Of a stretch of 64,000 nt of DNA, positions 1 through 8,065 are shown one piece after another (position 1 is the first letter of the stretch; every line of letters begins with the position of its first letter). The notes below the pieces were generated by a model. The model was not told the DNA's origin. It saw only the letters and a program-made list of their open reading frames with translations, and did no database searches. Location: contig NZ_ATXF01000004.1 in assembly GCF_000421545.1 (NCBI RefSeq), positions 620,001 through 684,000 on the forward strand, in the 5' to 3' direction. This stretch comes from Agromyces italicus DSM 16388. Its GTDB lineage: Bacteria; Actinomycetota; Actinomycetes; Actinomycetales; Microbacteriaceae. Position numbers and translations under genes: made by a program.

Positions 1-125
1 GGATCCGGGCGAAGTACGTCGAGATCGGCCGCCCGGCGCCGACCAAGGTCGACCTGCTGCGCCGCGCCGTCGAAGACGGGATCCTCCCGGGCCTCGATGC
101 CGAGAGCGGTGATGGGCGCGGCTGA
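1..125 (+). CDS. response regulator, C-terminal fragment (5' end outside window)
   Basis: An open frame enters the window at base 3 and stops with TGA at 123-125. Its residues include IRAKYVEIGRPAPTKVDLL, which resembles the end of the LuxR-type helix-turn-helix domain of actinobacterial NarL-family response regulators. The gene directly overlaps the start of a sensor kinase, the usual partner arrangement, so the pair is probably one two-component system. The receiver domain and phosphorylation site lie outside the window, so the family call rests on about 40 residues plus context. Confidence 0.7.
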   Translation, partial: IRAKYVEIGRPAPTKVDLLRRAVEDGILPGLDAESGDGRG

Positions 126-1398
126 ATGGCGGGTGCCCCGTCCCCCGCAGCGCAGACCCGCGGTCACTCGCGCGCAGGTCGAGACGATCATCGCCCGCGC
201 AGTCGGCGCGGTCGGGCTCGTCTTCGGGGCGCAGTCGCTGCCGCTCGCGCTCGAGCAGGCCGACGTGCTCGGCATCGGTGCGGGCGCGGCGCTCATGGCT
301 GGGCTGTTCGGCGGGATCGCCGCGCTCGCGGTTGCGACGGTCGCGAAGGTGGCGGTGCGCACCGCCTGCCTCGTCTTCGCCGGATTCTACGTCGCCGCGC
401 TCGTCGCCTGGCCGCTGATCGTCAGTGACGCCGATGCGCTCGACGGTGCCGCGCCCTGGCTGTACTACCTGTGCACGGTGGCCACGGCCTGCGCCGCCGT
501 GGCGTTGCCTCCCCTCTGGGCGGCTGCCTACACCTTCATCGTGCCGGCGATCTACGGCGTCATCCGCTTCTCCCCGTCGGGCGGGCAGGCGCCTCCGCTG
601 CTCGCGGTGCTCGACGCGCTCTACGCGGTGGTGCTCGGAGTCGTCGTGCTCGCGATCATCACGATGCTGCGCGAGGCCGCCTCGGCCGTCGACACGGCGC
701 AGGAGGCGGCGCTCGAACGGTACGATCTCGTCGCGCGACAGCATGCGACCGAGACCGAACGTGTGAAGGTCGACGCGCTCGTGCACGACAGCGTGCTGAC
801 GACCCTGCTCTCGGCGGCGTCGGCGAGCAGCGAGGGCGAGCAGCAGCTGGCCGCCAGGATGGCGAGGGACGCGCTGAACCGACTCGATGAGGCCGGGGCG
901 AGCGGCCCGCGCGCGTTCGGGCGGGTGGGGCTCCCGGTGCTCGTGCGACGGCTCCGCGCGGCACTGACGACGTTCAACACGAACTTCGCGGTCCGCGTCG
1001 TGAACGCCGGCGGTGTCGAGCTGCCGGTCGAGGTCATCGACGCGCTCTACACGGCGTCGGTCCAGGCGATGGTCAACAGCGTGCAGCACGCCGACGAGCC
1101 GGGGCGACGCGCGCGGCGCGAGATCCGCGTCAGGGGTGTGCGCGCGGGCGGCTGCGTCATCGAGGTCGCCGACAACGGGGTCGGATTCGAGCCGGACGGG
1201 GTGCCGGGCGAGCGGCTGGGACTCCGGGTGTCGATCGAGGAGCGGATCGCGAACGTGGGCGGCAGCTCGGAGATCGCGTCGCGACCCGGCCACGGCACGA
1301 CCGTGACGCTCGCGTGGCCGGCTGGTGCACTCGGCGGTGACCTCGGTGCGCCCGGAAGCGGCAACGGTGCAGTACCCGCGGCGGGTGGCGTCGCATGA
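97..1398 (+). CDS. NarL-type sensor histidine kinase
   Basis: A membrane sensor kinase that would phosphorylate the upstream response regulator. The first ~190 residues hold about five or six hydrophobic segments with almost no extracellular loops, suggesting sensing within the membrane. The phosphoacceptor region reads VDALVHDSVLTTLL, with His in the HD motif of the HisKA_3 type. The ATPase domain follows, with an N-box (AMVNSVQHAD), G1 box (DNGVGF), a GERLGL stretch and the closing GHGTTVTL. The gene overlaps the regulator's end, and its stop overlaps the next start as ATGA (1395-1398), so the three genes are probably translationally coupled. A second ATG at 112, preceded by GAGAG, is an equally good start. 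The inducing signal cannot be read from the sequence. Confidence 0.85.
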   Translation: MPRAVMGAAEWRVPRPPQRRPAVTRAQVETIIARAVGAVGLVFGAQSLPLALEQADVLGIGAGAALMAGLFGGIAALAVATVAKVAVRTACLVFAGFYVAALVAWPLIVSDADALDGAAPWLYYLCTVATACAAVALPPLWAAAYTFIVPAIYGVIRFSPSGGQAPPLLAVLDALYAVVLGVVVLAIITMLREAASAVDTAQEAALERYDLVARQHATETERVKVDALVHDSVLTTLLSAASASSEGEQQLAARMARDALNRLDEAGASGPRAFGRVGLPVLVRRLRAALTTFNTNFAVRVVNAGGVELPVEVIDALYTASVQAMVNSVQHADEPGRRARREIRVRGVRAGGCVIEVADNGVGFEPDGVPGERLGLRVSIEERIANVGGSSEIASRPGHGTTVTLAWPAGALGGDLGAPGSGNGAVPAAGGVA

Positions 1399-2481
1399 TC
1401 ACGATTCCGCGCTGGTTGCTGCTCGTGCTCGGCGCCCTCTTCTCCGCCTACCACGTCGTCCTCGGCATCTATTCGCTGGGGGCCCCTGACTCGCCGTGGC
1501 CGACGGTCGTCGCACTCGTGCTCTACTCGGCGGCGACGGTCGCGAGTCTGTGGCCGACCCGCCGGGTGCGGATGCCCGACTGGCTCGCCGCCTTCGACCT
1601 CGCCGTGAGCATCGTGCTGCCCCTCCTCGTGACGAGCCAGCTCGATCCCGACGCCGACAACGGCTACGCGACCTGGTACGTCGCGGCGGTCGGAACGCTG
1701 ATGACGATCGCCGCCGCCCGTCGCCGGCTCATCGCGGCCTGGGCCGGCGTGATCGCGCTCGCTCTCCAGACGGTGCTCTGGGCGGGACCGCTCGCGCTCG
1801 GCTCGCTCGGGGTCATCGGCAGCCTCGTCTGGGTCGCGATCGCCCACATGCTCACGAGCGCGCTGACGAATGCCGGCCGCGAGACGCGCCGCTACGCCCA
1901 GGCCGAGCGCGAGGCCGCCGCATGGCAGGCCGCGCAGGACGCCCACCTCTTCGAAGGGCGGATGCGGCTCGCGCAGACGGACCGCGTCGCCGCGCCGATG
2001 CTTCGCCGCATCGCCGACCGCGACGGCCGGCTGAACGAGGCGCAGCGTGCAGAATGCCGGCTGCTCGAGGCGACGGTCCGCGACGAGATCCGGGGGGAGG
2101 ATGCTGCTCACCGACGTCGTGCGCACGGAGGTGCACCGAGCCCGCCAGCGAGGAGTGATCGTCACACTGCTCGACGAGGGCGGGATCGACGACCTCGACG
2201 AGGCCGTCCGGGATCGCGTGCTCTCCAGGCTCGCAGAGGCCATCGCGACCTCGACCGCAGACCGGCTGATCGCTCGCACGGCGGCCGAGGGATCGGCGAC
2301 GGCGGTGACCGTCGTCGGGCTCGTTGACGCCGTGGGCGACGACGAGGGCGCGGCGTCCGACGACACCGAAGATCTCGAGGTCGAGCTGTGGCTCGAGATC
2401 CCACGCGACTTCGGGACGAGCGACTTCGGGACGAGCGACCTCGGGACGCGCGACCTCGGGACGCGCGACCTCGGGACATGA
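1395..2481 (+). pseudogene. membrane protein of the two-component operon, interrupted by a +1 frameshift
   Basis: The 5' frame starts MITIPRWLLLVLGAL and encodes roughly five or six hydrophobic segments, then a charged cytoplasmic helix ending ATVRDEIRG. A run of six G at 2092-2097 then shifts the frame. The sensible continuation (RMLLTDVVRTEVHRARQRG, then VTLLDEGGIDDL) lies in the +1 frame and ends at 2481, while the original frame turns into Arg-rich nonsense up to 2327. Removing one G joins the parts into a 361-residue protein. It may be a true mutation, a phase-variable tract or a sequencing error. From context and layout it resembles the accessory protein often coded after this type of kinase; its biochemical role is unknown to me. 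Its C-terminus is extended by a 15-bp repeat. Confidence 0.6.
2406..2480 (+). repeat. five 15-bp tandem units at the 3' end of the accessory membrane protein gene
   Basis: The unit is CGACTTCGGGACGAG, present five times head to tail with point changes (cgacctcgggacgcg in later copies). It encodes the pentapeptide repeat DFGTS/DLGTR. The unit length is a multiple of three, so copy number can change without shifting the frame. The last copy contributes the stop codon (ACATGA). Confidence 0.9.
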
Positions 2482-2482
2482 G

Positions 2483-2515
2483 GAAGGGGGACCGATCCCC
2501 GACCGGTCCCCCTTC
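2483..2515 (+). terminator. hairpin terminator after the two-component operon
   Basis: Perfect 12-bp inverted repeat GAAGGGGGACCG / CGGTCCCCCTTC with a 9-base loop, starting two bases after the stop codon. There is no T-run, as is common in high-GC actinobacteria. Confidence 0.75.
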
Positions 2516-2770
2516 AAGCCCGAGCCACGGCGACAACCCGAATATCGCCCTGGCTCGCCCCCAACAGTCACCGGTTACCCGACCGATGACAGTGGCGACT
2601 CCTGTGGAGCCTGCACGATCAATACTGCTCGTCCGAACGGGGTTCGCATAGTCAGCATTTCGGGGGACAACCGAGTCCCCCTGGTCGTCGACCGCGCCGT
2701 CGAGGGGCGTGAACGTGCGTACCGTGCATGTTCGTTCTCAGCGAAACGGGGGACAACGGCGCAGCGCGCC
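2516..2770. other. intergenic spacer between convergent operons
   Basis: A 255-bp stretch between the two-component operon and accE. I see no credible coding sequence: the frames open across it have atypical composition and no ribosome-binding site. It contains a small hairpin (2662-2681) and two similar phrases, cgggggacaac, at about 2661 and 2752. Confidence 0.6.
2662..2681 (-). terminator. possible weak terminator of the accD-accE transcript
   Basis: Inverted repeat GGGGGAC / GTCCCCC (7 bp) with a 6-base loop, about 90 bases downstream of accE. It lies in the right place and orientation-neutral, but the stem is short. Confidence 0.4.
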
Positions 2771-3037
2771 TCAGCGGAGCGAGCGCACCCAGCTGCCGGG
2801 ACCGACCTCGACGGGGCGGCGGATCGCGCCGCCGCTCCGCACCCACGCGTTGCGGCCCGGAGCGACCTCGTCGGTCTCGGGCGCCTCGGCATCGGCGGCG
2901 GCGAGGAGCACGGCGGTCACCGCCGCGGTCTCTTCGTCGCTCACCGATCGGGAGAGGATGCGCAGATCTGCCGCGCGGGGGTCTCCGGCAGCGGCCTCGG
3001 CGGTCGCGGGGGCGGCGGATTCGTCGTGTGCAGCCAT
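2771..3037 (-). CDS. accE: acyl-CoA carboxylase epsilon subunit
   Basis: A small protein of 88 residues that starts MAAHDESAAP ten bases after the accD stop. Actinobacterial acyl-CoA carboxylases carry such an epsilon subunit, which stabilises the alpha-beta complex. The recognisable core is LRILSRSVSDEETAAVTAVL, a region ending in AWVRSGG, and a final WVRS, matching the family's pattern of a short conserved helix and a Trp-containing tail after a variable acidic N-terminus. The start at 3037 is the first ATG after accD; the same frame stays open further upstream, but only antisense-like sequence within accD. Co-transcription with accD is almost certain. The biotinylated alpha subunit gene is not in the window. 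Confidence 0.8.
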   Translation of the reverse strand: MAAHDESAAPATAEAAAGDPRAADLRILSRSVSDEETAAVTAVLLAAADAEAPETDEVAPGRNAWVRSGGAIRRPVEVGPGSWVRSLR

Positions 3038-3047
3038 CGTCGCCGCC

Positions 3048-4646
3048 CTACAGCGGGATGTTCCCGTGCTTCTTGGCGGGCAGGCTCGCCCGCTTGGTGC
3101 GGAGCGCACGCAGAGCCTTGACGACGGCGACGCGGGTCGCGGCCGGCTCGATGACGCCGTCGAGCTCGCCTCGCTCGGCCGCGAGGAACGGCGACGCGAC
3201 GTTGTAGGTGTACTCGTTCGCGAGCTTCGTGCGCACCGCCGCGACATCCTCACCGGCGAGCTCGGCGGCCTTGATCTCGGCGCGGTAGAGGATGTTCACC
3301 GCGCCCTGCCCGCCCATGACGGCGATCTCAGCAGTCGGCCAGGCGAGGTTGATGTCGGCGCCGAGCTGCTTCGAGCCCATGACGATGTATGCACCGCCGT
3401 ACGCCTTGCGCGTGATGATCGTGACGAGCGGCACGGTGGCCTCGGCGTAGGCGTAGAGCAGCTTCGCGCCGCGGCGGATGACGCCGGTCCACTCCTGCTC
3501 GGTGCCCGGCAGATAGCCGGGCACATCGACGAGCGTGATGATCGGGATGGAGAACGCGTCGCAGAAGCGCACGAAGCGCGACGCCTTCTCGCCGGCGGCG
3601 ATGTTCAGCGTGCCGGCCATCTGCGAGGGCTGGTTCGCGATGATGCCGACGGTGCGGCCTTCGACGCGGGCGAAGCCGACGACGATGTTCGGGGCGTAGA
3701 GCGGCTGCACCTCGAGGAAGTCGCCGTGGTCGACGATGCCCTCGATGACGGTGTGCATGTCGTACGGCTGGTTCGGCGAGTCGGGGATGACCGTGTTCAG
3801 GCGCTGGTCGTCGTCGGTGATCTCGAGCTCGGCTTCGGCGTCGTACACCGGGGCATCCGTCATGTTGTTGTCGGGGAGGAAGGAGACCAGGGTGCGCGCG
3901 TAGTCGAGTGCATCGGCTTCGTCGCTCGCGAGATAGTGCGCCACGCCCGAGACGGCGTTGTGGGTGAGCGCGCCGCCGAGCTCCTCCATGCCGACGTCTT
4001 CGCCCGTGACCGTCTTGATGACGTCGGGGCCGGTCACGAACATCTGGCTCGTCTTGTCGACCATGATCACGAAGTCGGTGAGCGCGGGGGAGTAGACCGC
4101 GCCGCCCGCGGCCGGGCCGCAGATGATCGAGATCTGCGGGATGACGCCGGAGGCCTGCGTGTTGCGGCGGAAGATCTCGCCGTACTTGCCGAGCGCGACG
4201 ACCCCCTCTTGAATGCGGGCGCCGCCCGAGTCGAGGATGCCGATGATGGGCACGCCCGTCTTCAGCGCGAGCTCCATCACCTTGATGATCTTCTCGCCCG
4301 CGACCTCGCCGAGCGAACCCCCGAAGATCGTGAAGTCCTGCGAGTACACGGCGACCTGACGGCCGTGGATCGTGCCGGTGCCCGTGACGACGGCGTCGCC
4401 GTAGGGGCGCTTCGCGTCCATGCCGAAGGCGTGGGTGCGGTGGCGCACGAACTCGTCGAGCTCGACGAAGGAGCCCGGGTCGAGGAGCTCGGCGATGCGC
4501 TCGCGCGCGGTCATCTTGCCCTTGGCGTGCTGCTTCTCGATCGCCGCCTCGCCAGACGCGGTCACCGCTTCGTGGTAGCGCAGCTTGAGGTCGGCCAGCT
4601 TGCCGGCGGTGGTGGAGAGGTCGGGGCCGTCAGTCGCTTCGGTCAC
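3048..4646 (-). CDS. accD: acyl-CoA/propionyl-CoA carboxylase carboxyltransferase (beta) subunit
   Basis: This subunit transfers the carboxyl group from carboxybiotin to acetyl- or propionyl-CoA, giving malonyl- or methylmalonyl-CoA for lipid synthesis. At 532 residues it has the usual length. Two crotonase-fold halves are visible, with oxyanion-type glycine motifs GGARIQEGV in the first half and GGAYIVMGS in the second, plus [17 protein letters not shown] chose the GTG at 4646 because a -10-like TAGAGT (4654-4659) lies seven bases before it, which would give a leaderless mRNA. An ATG at 4670 lies upstream of that box. The gene is divergent from birA, whose product biotinylates the partner subunit, a logical pairing. 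Substrate chain length cannot be decided here. Confidence 0.93.
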   Translation of the reverse strand: MTEATDGPDLSTTAGKLADLKLRYHEAVTASGEAAIEKQHAKGKMTARERIAELLDPGSFVELDEFVRHRTHAFGMDAKRPYGDAVVTGTGTIHGRQVAVYSQDFTIFGGSLGEVAGEKIIKVMELALKTGVPIIGILDSGGARIQEGVVALGKYGEIFRRNTQASGVIPQISIICGPAAGGAVYSPALTDFVIMVDKTSQMFVTGPDVIKTVTGEDVGMEELGGALTHNAVSGVAHYLASDEADALDYARTLVSFLPDNNMTDAPVYDAEAELEITDDDQRLNTVIPDSPNQPYDMHTVIEGIVDHGDFLEVQPLYAPNIVVGFARVEGRTVGIIANQPSQMAGTLNIAAGEKASRFVRFCDAFSIPIITLVDVPGYLPGTEQEWTGVIRRGAKLLYAYAEATVPLVTIITRKAYGGAYIVMGSKQLGADINLAWPTAEIAVMGGQGAVNILYRAEIKAAELAGEDVAAVRTKLANEYTYNVASPFLAAERGELDGVIEPAATRVAVVKALRALRTKRASLPAKKHGNIPL

Positions 4647-4653
4647 GTCGTTC

Positions 4654-4659
4654 ACTCTA
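4654..4659 (-). promoter_or_regulatory. -10 box of accD
   Basis: TAGAGT on the minus strand, seven bases before GTG 4646. A second -10-like TAGGAT lies at 4692-4697 on the same strand and could be an alternative. Confidence 0.5.
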
Positions 4660-4744
4660 CCGGCGAGCATCCGGCCGACTTCGTTGACGGTATCCTACAA
4701 ATCCTTCCGCGAGTTGCCGGACTTCGTACAAAGCCGTCCGTGGC

Positions 4745-4750
4745 TAGGGT
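4745..4750 (+). promoter_or_regulatory. -10 box of birA
   Basis: TAGGGT, seven bases before the birA ATG at 4758, implying a leaderless or near-leaderless transcript. Confidence 0.5.
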
Positions 4751-4757
4751 GATCAGC

Positions 4758-5633
4758 ATGGAATGGGAGCGAACGCGCGCGGCGGTGCCGCGTTTCGAGT
4801 TCCTCGCCGAGGCGGGGTCGACGAACGACGGGCTGCGCGAGGCGGCGACCGGCGCGGATGCCGCGGACTGGCCTCACGGCGCGGTGATCGTGACCGACAA
4901 CCAGACGAAGGGCCGAGGCCGGCTCGGCCGCGCCTGGCTCGCCCCCACGGGCAAGACCCTGGCGATCTCCGTGCTGCTCCGGCCCGAGCTGCCCGGCGGC
5001 CTCGCGTTCCCCGCCTCGGGCTACGGATGGATCCCGCTCATCGCGGGCGCCGCGATGACCGAGGCCGTTCGAGGGGCGGTCGACGAGGCCGCCGTGGTCC
5101 GCGCGGCAGCCGACCCCGAGCACGACGACGACGATCGCAGCGGCGTCGTCGACGTCGAGTTGAAGTGGCCGAACGACGTGCTCGTCTCGGGCTACAAGAT
5201 CTGCGGCATCCTCTCGGAGTTGCTGCAGGCACAGGGCGACGATCGCCCGGGCGCGGTCGTCGTGGGCGCCGGCCTCAACCTCACCCTCGACGAGCACGAC
5301 CTGCCGACCCTCACCTCGACCTCGCTGCTGCTCGCCACGGGAGTGCGCCCCGACGGCGACCGGGTGCTCGCCGACTACCTCGCCCGCTTCCTCGCGATGT
5401 TCGACGAGTTCTGCGCCGCCGGCGCCGACCCCGTGGCATCCGGGGTCGCCCGCCGGGTCGCCGCGCTCTGCGGCACCCTCGGCAGCGAGGTGCGCGTCGA
5501 GCTGCCCGGCGACCGCGAACTCCTCGGGCGCGCCGAACGGCTCGACGCCGACGGCCGGCTCGTGGTCATCGACCGGGAGAACGGCGAACCCTGGTCTGTC
5601 GCCGCGGGCGACGTGACCCACCTGCGGTATTAA
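4758..5633 (+). CDS. birA: biotin--[acetyl-CoA-carboxylase] ligase
   Basis: Activates biotin to biotinyl-AMP and attaches it to the carboxylase alpha subunit. The 291-residue protein shows the family motifs in order: GSTND near residue 20, the adenylate-binding KGRGRLGR near 50, WPNDVLV and the following YKICGIL around 135-150, then the small C-terminal SH3-like domain (VRVELPGDRELLG). It has no N-terminal DNA-binding domain, so it is a ligase only and not a repressor. The frame is open far upstream, but that part is antisense to accD. The ATG at 4758 is supported by the -10 box just before it. It faces accD across an 111-bp divergent region. Confidence 0.93.
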   Translation: MEWERTRAAVPRFEFLAEAGSTNDGLREAATGADAADWPHGAVIVTDNQTKGRGRLGRAWLAPTGKTLAISVLLRPELPGGLAFPASGYGWIPLIAGAAMTEAVRGAVDEAAVVRAAADPEHDDDDRSGVVDVELKWPNDVLVSGYKICGILSELLQAQGDDRPGAVVVGAGLNLTLDEHDLPTLTSTSLLLATGVRPDGDRVLADYLARFLAMFDEFCAAGADPVASGVARRVAALCGTLGSEVRVELPGDRELLGRAERLDADGRLVVIDRENGEPWSVAAGDVTHLRY

Positions 5634-5640
5634 TGGGCGT

Positions 5641-6198
5641 ATGACGAGAGCCGACGCGTCTGCCGCCGCGCCGACCGCCCCGCCGGCCGAGCGCGTGGTC
5701 GCGCGCCTGCGACGCCACGCGCGGGTGCTCATCCTGCCCGTGATCGTGCTCGTCGCGGTCGCCGCGGGCGCCGGGTACGCGGTGGGCTTCGTCGGTGAAC
5801 TCTGGCAGCTGCTCGCCCTGCTCGGGGTCGCACTCCTCATCGTCGTCGTCGGGTGCCTGCTGCCGTACCTGGCGTGGCTCACGGGCCGCACGACGATCAC
5901 GACGAGGCGCATCATCATGCGCAGTGGGGTCTTCGTCCGGGTGCGCAACGAGGTCGCGCACGCCCGGATCCGCGAGGTGAGCGTCCGCAAGACGCCGGGG
6001 CAGAGCATGTTCGGATCGGGGGACGTGCGCATCGACGTCGGACAGGAGCGCCCCGTCGTGCTCCGCGACCTGCCGAAGCCGCAACTCGTGCAGGGCGCCC
6101 TGCACGAACTCATGGAGTCGGTGCAGGGGGCTGCGATGCGCGGGCCCGTCGCCGCGACCATGCTCGACGGCGACACGGTCGCGTGGGGCGGGCGCTGA
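5641..6198 (+). CDS. PH-domain (YdbS/YdbT-like, bPH2) membrane protein
   Basis: A 185-residue protein starting seven bases after birA. A disordered Ala/Pro-rich N-terminus is followed by two hydrophobic segments (about 30-50 and 56-78). The rest forms a bacterial PH-like domain: TGRTTITTRRIIMRSG, then ARIREVSVRKTPGQSMFGSG and VRIDVGQE, which is the usual order in this family. Such proteins sit on the inner face of the membrane; some influence envelope stress resistance, but no specific reaction is known. Close spacing suggests co-transcription with birA. I am sure of the family and unsure of its job. Confidence 0.8.
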   Translation: MTRADASAAAPTAPPAERVVARLRRHARVLILPVIVLVAVAAGAGYAVGFVGELWQLLALLGVALLIVVVGCLLPYLAWLTGRTTITTRRIIMRSGVFVRVRNEVAHARIREVSVRKTPGQSMFGSGDVRIDVGQERPVVLRDLPKPQLVQGALHELMESVQGAAMRGPVAATMLDGDTVAWGGR

Positions 6199-6309
6199 CC
6201 GAACCGGCGCCGAACCCGATCCGGCACCGGCAGACCGCAGGAGCGCGTAAAGTTGTCCGTCGGTTCTCGTACGCCCCCGAGTGCGAGCCGCGCGACGAGA
6301 GGTTCCCCT

Positions 6310-7173
6310 TTGGGCGACGAATGCATCCACGGTTTCGATGACGGCTTCTGCGCCACGTGCTTCCCCCAGAAGGAGCCCGAGCAGAAGCCGACGGCGACGG
6401 CACCGGTTCGCGGTTCGACCCGCGGCAGCGCGCGCACCGCGACCGCCTCGGCCCGCACGGCCTCGTCGGGTGCGGGCCGCGCCGCACCCGCGCTCACCGG
6501 ACGGCCGCTCACGGCGCCCCCCATCGAAGTCGGCGCCCTCCGCATCTATCACGTCACGCACCTCGACAACCTCGGGCGGATCCTCGGCGCCGGGGCGATC
6601 ATCTCCGACGCGGGCGGCGCGAACCCCGTCGTCGACGTCGCGGCGCCCGCCGTCCGCGCCTTCCGCAGGCAGCAGGCCGTCCCCGGCGTCGATGCGACCC
6701 TCGCCGACTACGTGCCCTTCCTCCTCACGCCAGACGCGCTCGTGTGGGACGCCGTGCGCACCGCCAGCCCCGACCCGCGCCTCCGCGACGACGCCGTGCT
6801 CCGGCCTGCCGCCGACCACGTCATCCTCGTCGGATCGGTCGCCGCCGCCCGCGGGGCGCTCACCGACCCCGGCGCCGTCATCGTCAGCGACACCGACGCG
6901 GCGCTCCCCGGCGCCGAGCTCGCGATCGAATGGGCCGACGTCGAGCGGCTGCTGCGCCGCCTGGTGCACGTCGACGAGACCGCGCGCCTGCGTACGGCCG
7001 AATTCCTCGCCCGCGGCGAGGTGCCGCTCGAGCGCATCGCGCTCATCGCCGTCGGCAACGACAAGGTGCGCGACCGGGTGCGGGCCGCGCTCGGCGCGGT
7101 CGGAGTCCGTGCGAAGGTCGCGGTCTATCCGCCGTGGTTCCAGCCGGCAGAGCTCGAGCTCGACGCGGTCTGA
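6310..7173 (+). CDS. DarT-like ssDNA thymidine ADP-ribosyltransferase family protein (DUF4433) with a Cys-rich N-terminus
   Basis: I start it at TTG 6310, six bases after GAGAGG; this gives 287 residues. The N-terminus carries CIHGFDDGFCATCFP (Cys/His spacing suited to a small metal site), then a low-complexity linker to about residue 70. The rest resembles DarT enzymes: IYHVTHLDNLGRILGAG (about 79-95), YVPFLLTP (134-141) and TAEFLARGEVPLERI (229-243), where Glu231 aligns with the expected catalytic glutamate. DarT ADP-ribosylates thymidine in single-stranded DNA and is normally encoded beside its antitoxin DarG, a macrodomain protein. No macrodomain gene is nearby. The divergence of the motifs leaves open whether this copy is an active toxin, a housekeeping relative or inactive. 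Confidence 0.65.
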   Translation: MGDECIHGFDDGFCATCFPQKEPEQKPTATAPVRGSTRGSARTATASARTASSGAGRAAPALTGRPLTAPPIEVGALRIYHVTHLDNLGRILGAGAIISDAGGANPVVDVAAPAVRAFRRQQAVPGVDATLADYVPFLLTPDALVWDAVRTASPDPRLRDDAVLRPAADHVILVGSVAAARGALTDPGAVIVSDTDAALPGAELAIEWADVERLLRRLVHVDETARLRTAEFLARGEVPLERIALIAVGNDKVRDRVRAALGAVGVRAKVAVYPPWFQPAELELDAV

Positions 7174-7370
7174 CCGCTGCCGGCGGGCCGTGGTTCCAGT
7201 CTGCGTGGTGCGAGCTCGAGCTCGACGCGGTCTGACCGCTACCGGCGGGCCGTGGTTCCAGTCTGCGTGGTGCGAGCTCGAGCTCGACGCGGTCTGACCG
7301 CTACCGGCGGGCCGTGGTTCCAGTCTGCGTGGTGCGAGCTCGAGCTCGACGCGGTCTGACCGCTACCGGC
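7150..7370. repeat. 62-bp tandem repeat at the convergent ends of the DarT-like and GtrA genes
   Basis: Four copies begin at 7150, 7212, 7274 and 7336, the last incomplete. Each starts with the perfect 12-bp palindrome GAGCTCGAGCTC and contains the DarT-gene ending (GACGCGGTCTGA) followed by the sequence around the GtrA stop codon (CTACCGGCGG). Copies two to four are nearly identical; the first has one changed base and a diverged left flank. Because 62 is not a multiple of three, each copy moves the copied stop into another frame, but both real genes stay intact. Confidence 0.9.
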
Positions 7371-8013
7371 GGCCCGGCTTCGTCGACTGGGCGGGTTCGG
7401 GCGAGCGCGTGACCGCATCGGGCGGCGAAGCGGATGTCTCGGGGCCGATGCCGACGGCACCGACCGGCGCCGGGGCATCCGGCTCCTCGAAGAGCGTGCG
7501 CTGGGCCTCTTCGACGCGCGCGAGCGTCGAGAGGCCGTCGGAGCGGTGATGCCCGAACACCCAGTACCGGTACAGCAGGAAGCGGAACGCCGTGCCGAGC
7601 GCCAGCCCGACGACGTTCGTCGCGATGTTGTCGGCGAGCAGGCTCGTGTACCCGAGCAGGTGATGGCTGACCCACAAACAGAAGAGCGAGATCGCCATGC
7701 CGCCGAGCGAGACGATCACGTACTCGGCGAATTCGCGCAGGTAGTTCCGGCGCCGGTGCTTCCGGAAGGTCCAGTACCGGTTGCCGAGCCAGTTGAACAC
7801 GATCGCGACGCTCGTCGAGATCGTCTTCGCGCCGATCGCCGACTGGGCCCACGTGTCGTCGCCCGCGAGTCCGAGCCGGAGGGCGTTGAAGAGCGCCACG
7901 TCGATGACGAGGCCGATGAGGCCGACGACGCCGAACTTCACCGCATACGCGAGGAGCCCGTGCCACAGGCGGGCGGCGAGCTCGGTGAGGCGAACGGGTG
8001 CATCGGTGGACAC
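7363..8013 (-). CDS. GtrA family membrane protein
   Basis: A 216-residue protein with four transmembrane segments (for example KFGVVGLIGLVIDVALFNAL and YVIVSLGGMAISLFCLWV) and the family phrases NWLGNRYWTFR and FRFLLYRYWVF. GtrA proteins are thought to flip or help transfer polyprenyl-phosphate-linked sugars. The tail of about 60 residues is hydrophilic and Pro/Ser-rich. Two GTG starts exist; I prefer 8013 because TAGGAT (8020-8025) lies six bases ahead, while GTG 8019 touches that box. No DPM-type glycosyltransferase is adjacent, unlike the second GtrA gene at 38809. Its stop lies in the last copy of the 62-bp repeat. Confidence 0.85.
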   Translation of the reverse strand: MSTDAPVRLTELAARLWHGLLAYAVKFGVVGLIGLVIDVALFNALRLGLAGDDTWAQSAIGAKTISTSVAIVFNWLGNRYWTFRKHRRRNYLREFAEYVIVSLGGMAISLFCLWVSHHLLGYTSLLADNIATNVVGLALGTAFRFLLYRYWVFGHHRSDGLSTLARVEEAQRTLFEEPDAPAPVGAVGIGPETSASPPDAVTRSPEPAQSTKPGRR

Positions 8014-8019
8014 CGACAC

Positions 8020-8025
8020 ATCCTA
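8020..8025 (-). promoter_or_regulatory. -10 box of the GtrA gene
   Basis: TAGGAT on the minus strand, six bases before GTG 8013; it decides between the two candidate starts. Confidence 0.5.
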
Positions 8026-8037
8026 TTGCGCGCCGCC

Positions 8038-8043
8038 TAGACT
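8038..8043 (+). promoter_or_regulatory. -10 box of purK
   Basis: TAGACT, 22 bases before ATG 8066, within the short divergent region shared with the GtrA gene. Confidence 0.5.
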
Positions 8044-8065
8044 GGACTGGGCGTCGCTCAGGCGC

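Noticed and set aside
2709..4757. N-terminal extension of birA to 974 residues
   Set aside because: The extension is the complement of accD and accE and encodes Arg/Asp-rich nonsense; birA starts at ATG 4758 next to a -10 box.
7150..7370. 62-bp repeat as a CRISPR array or phage attachment site
   Set aside because: The units are directly adjacent with no unique spacers and contain gene ends; there are no cas genes, integrase or tRNA nearby.
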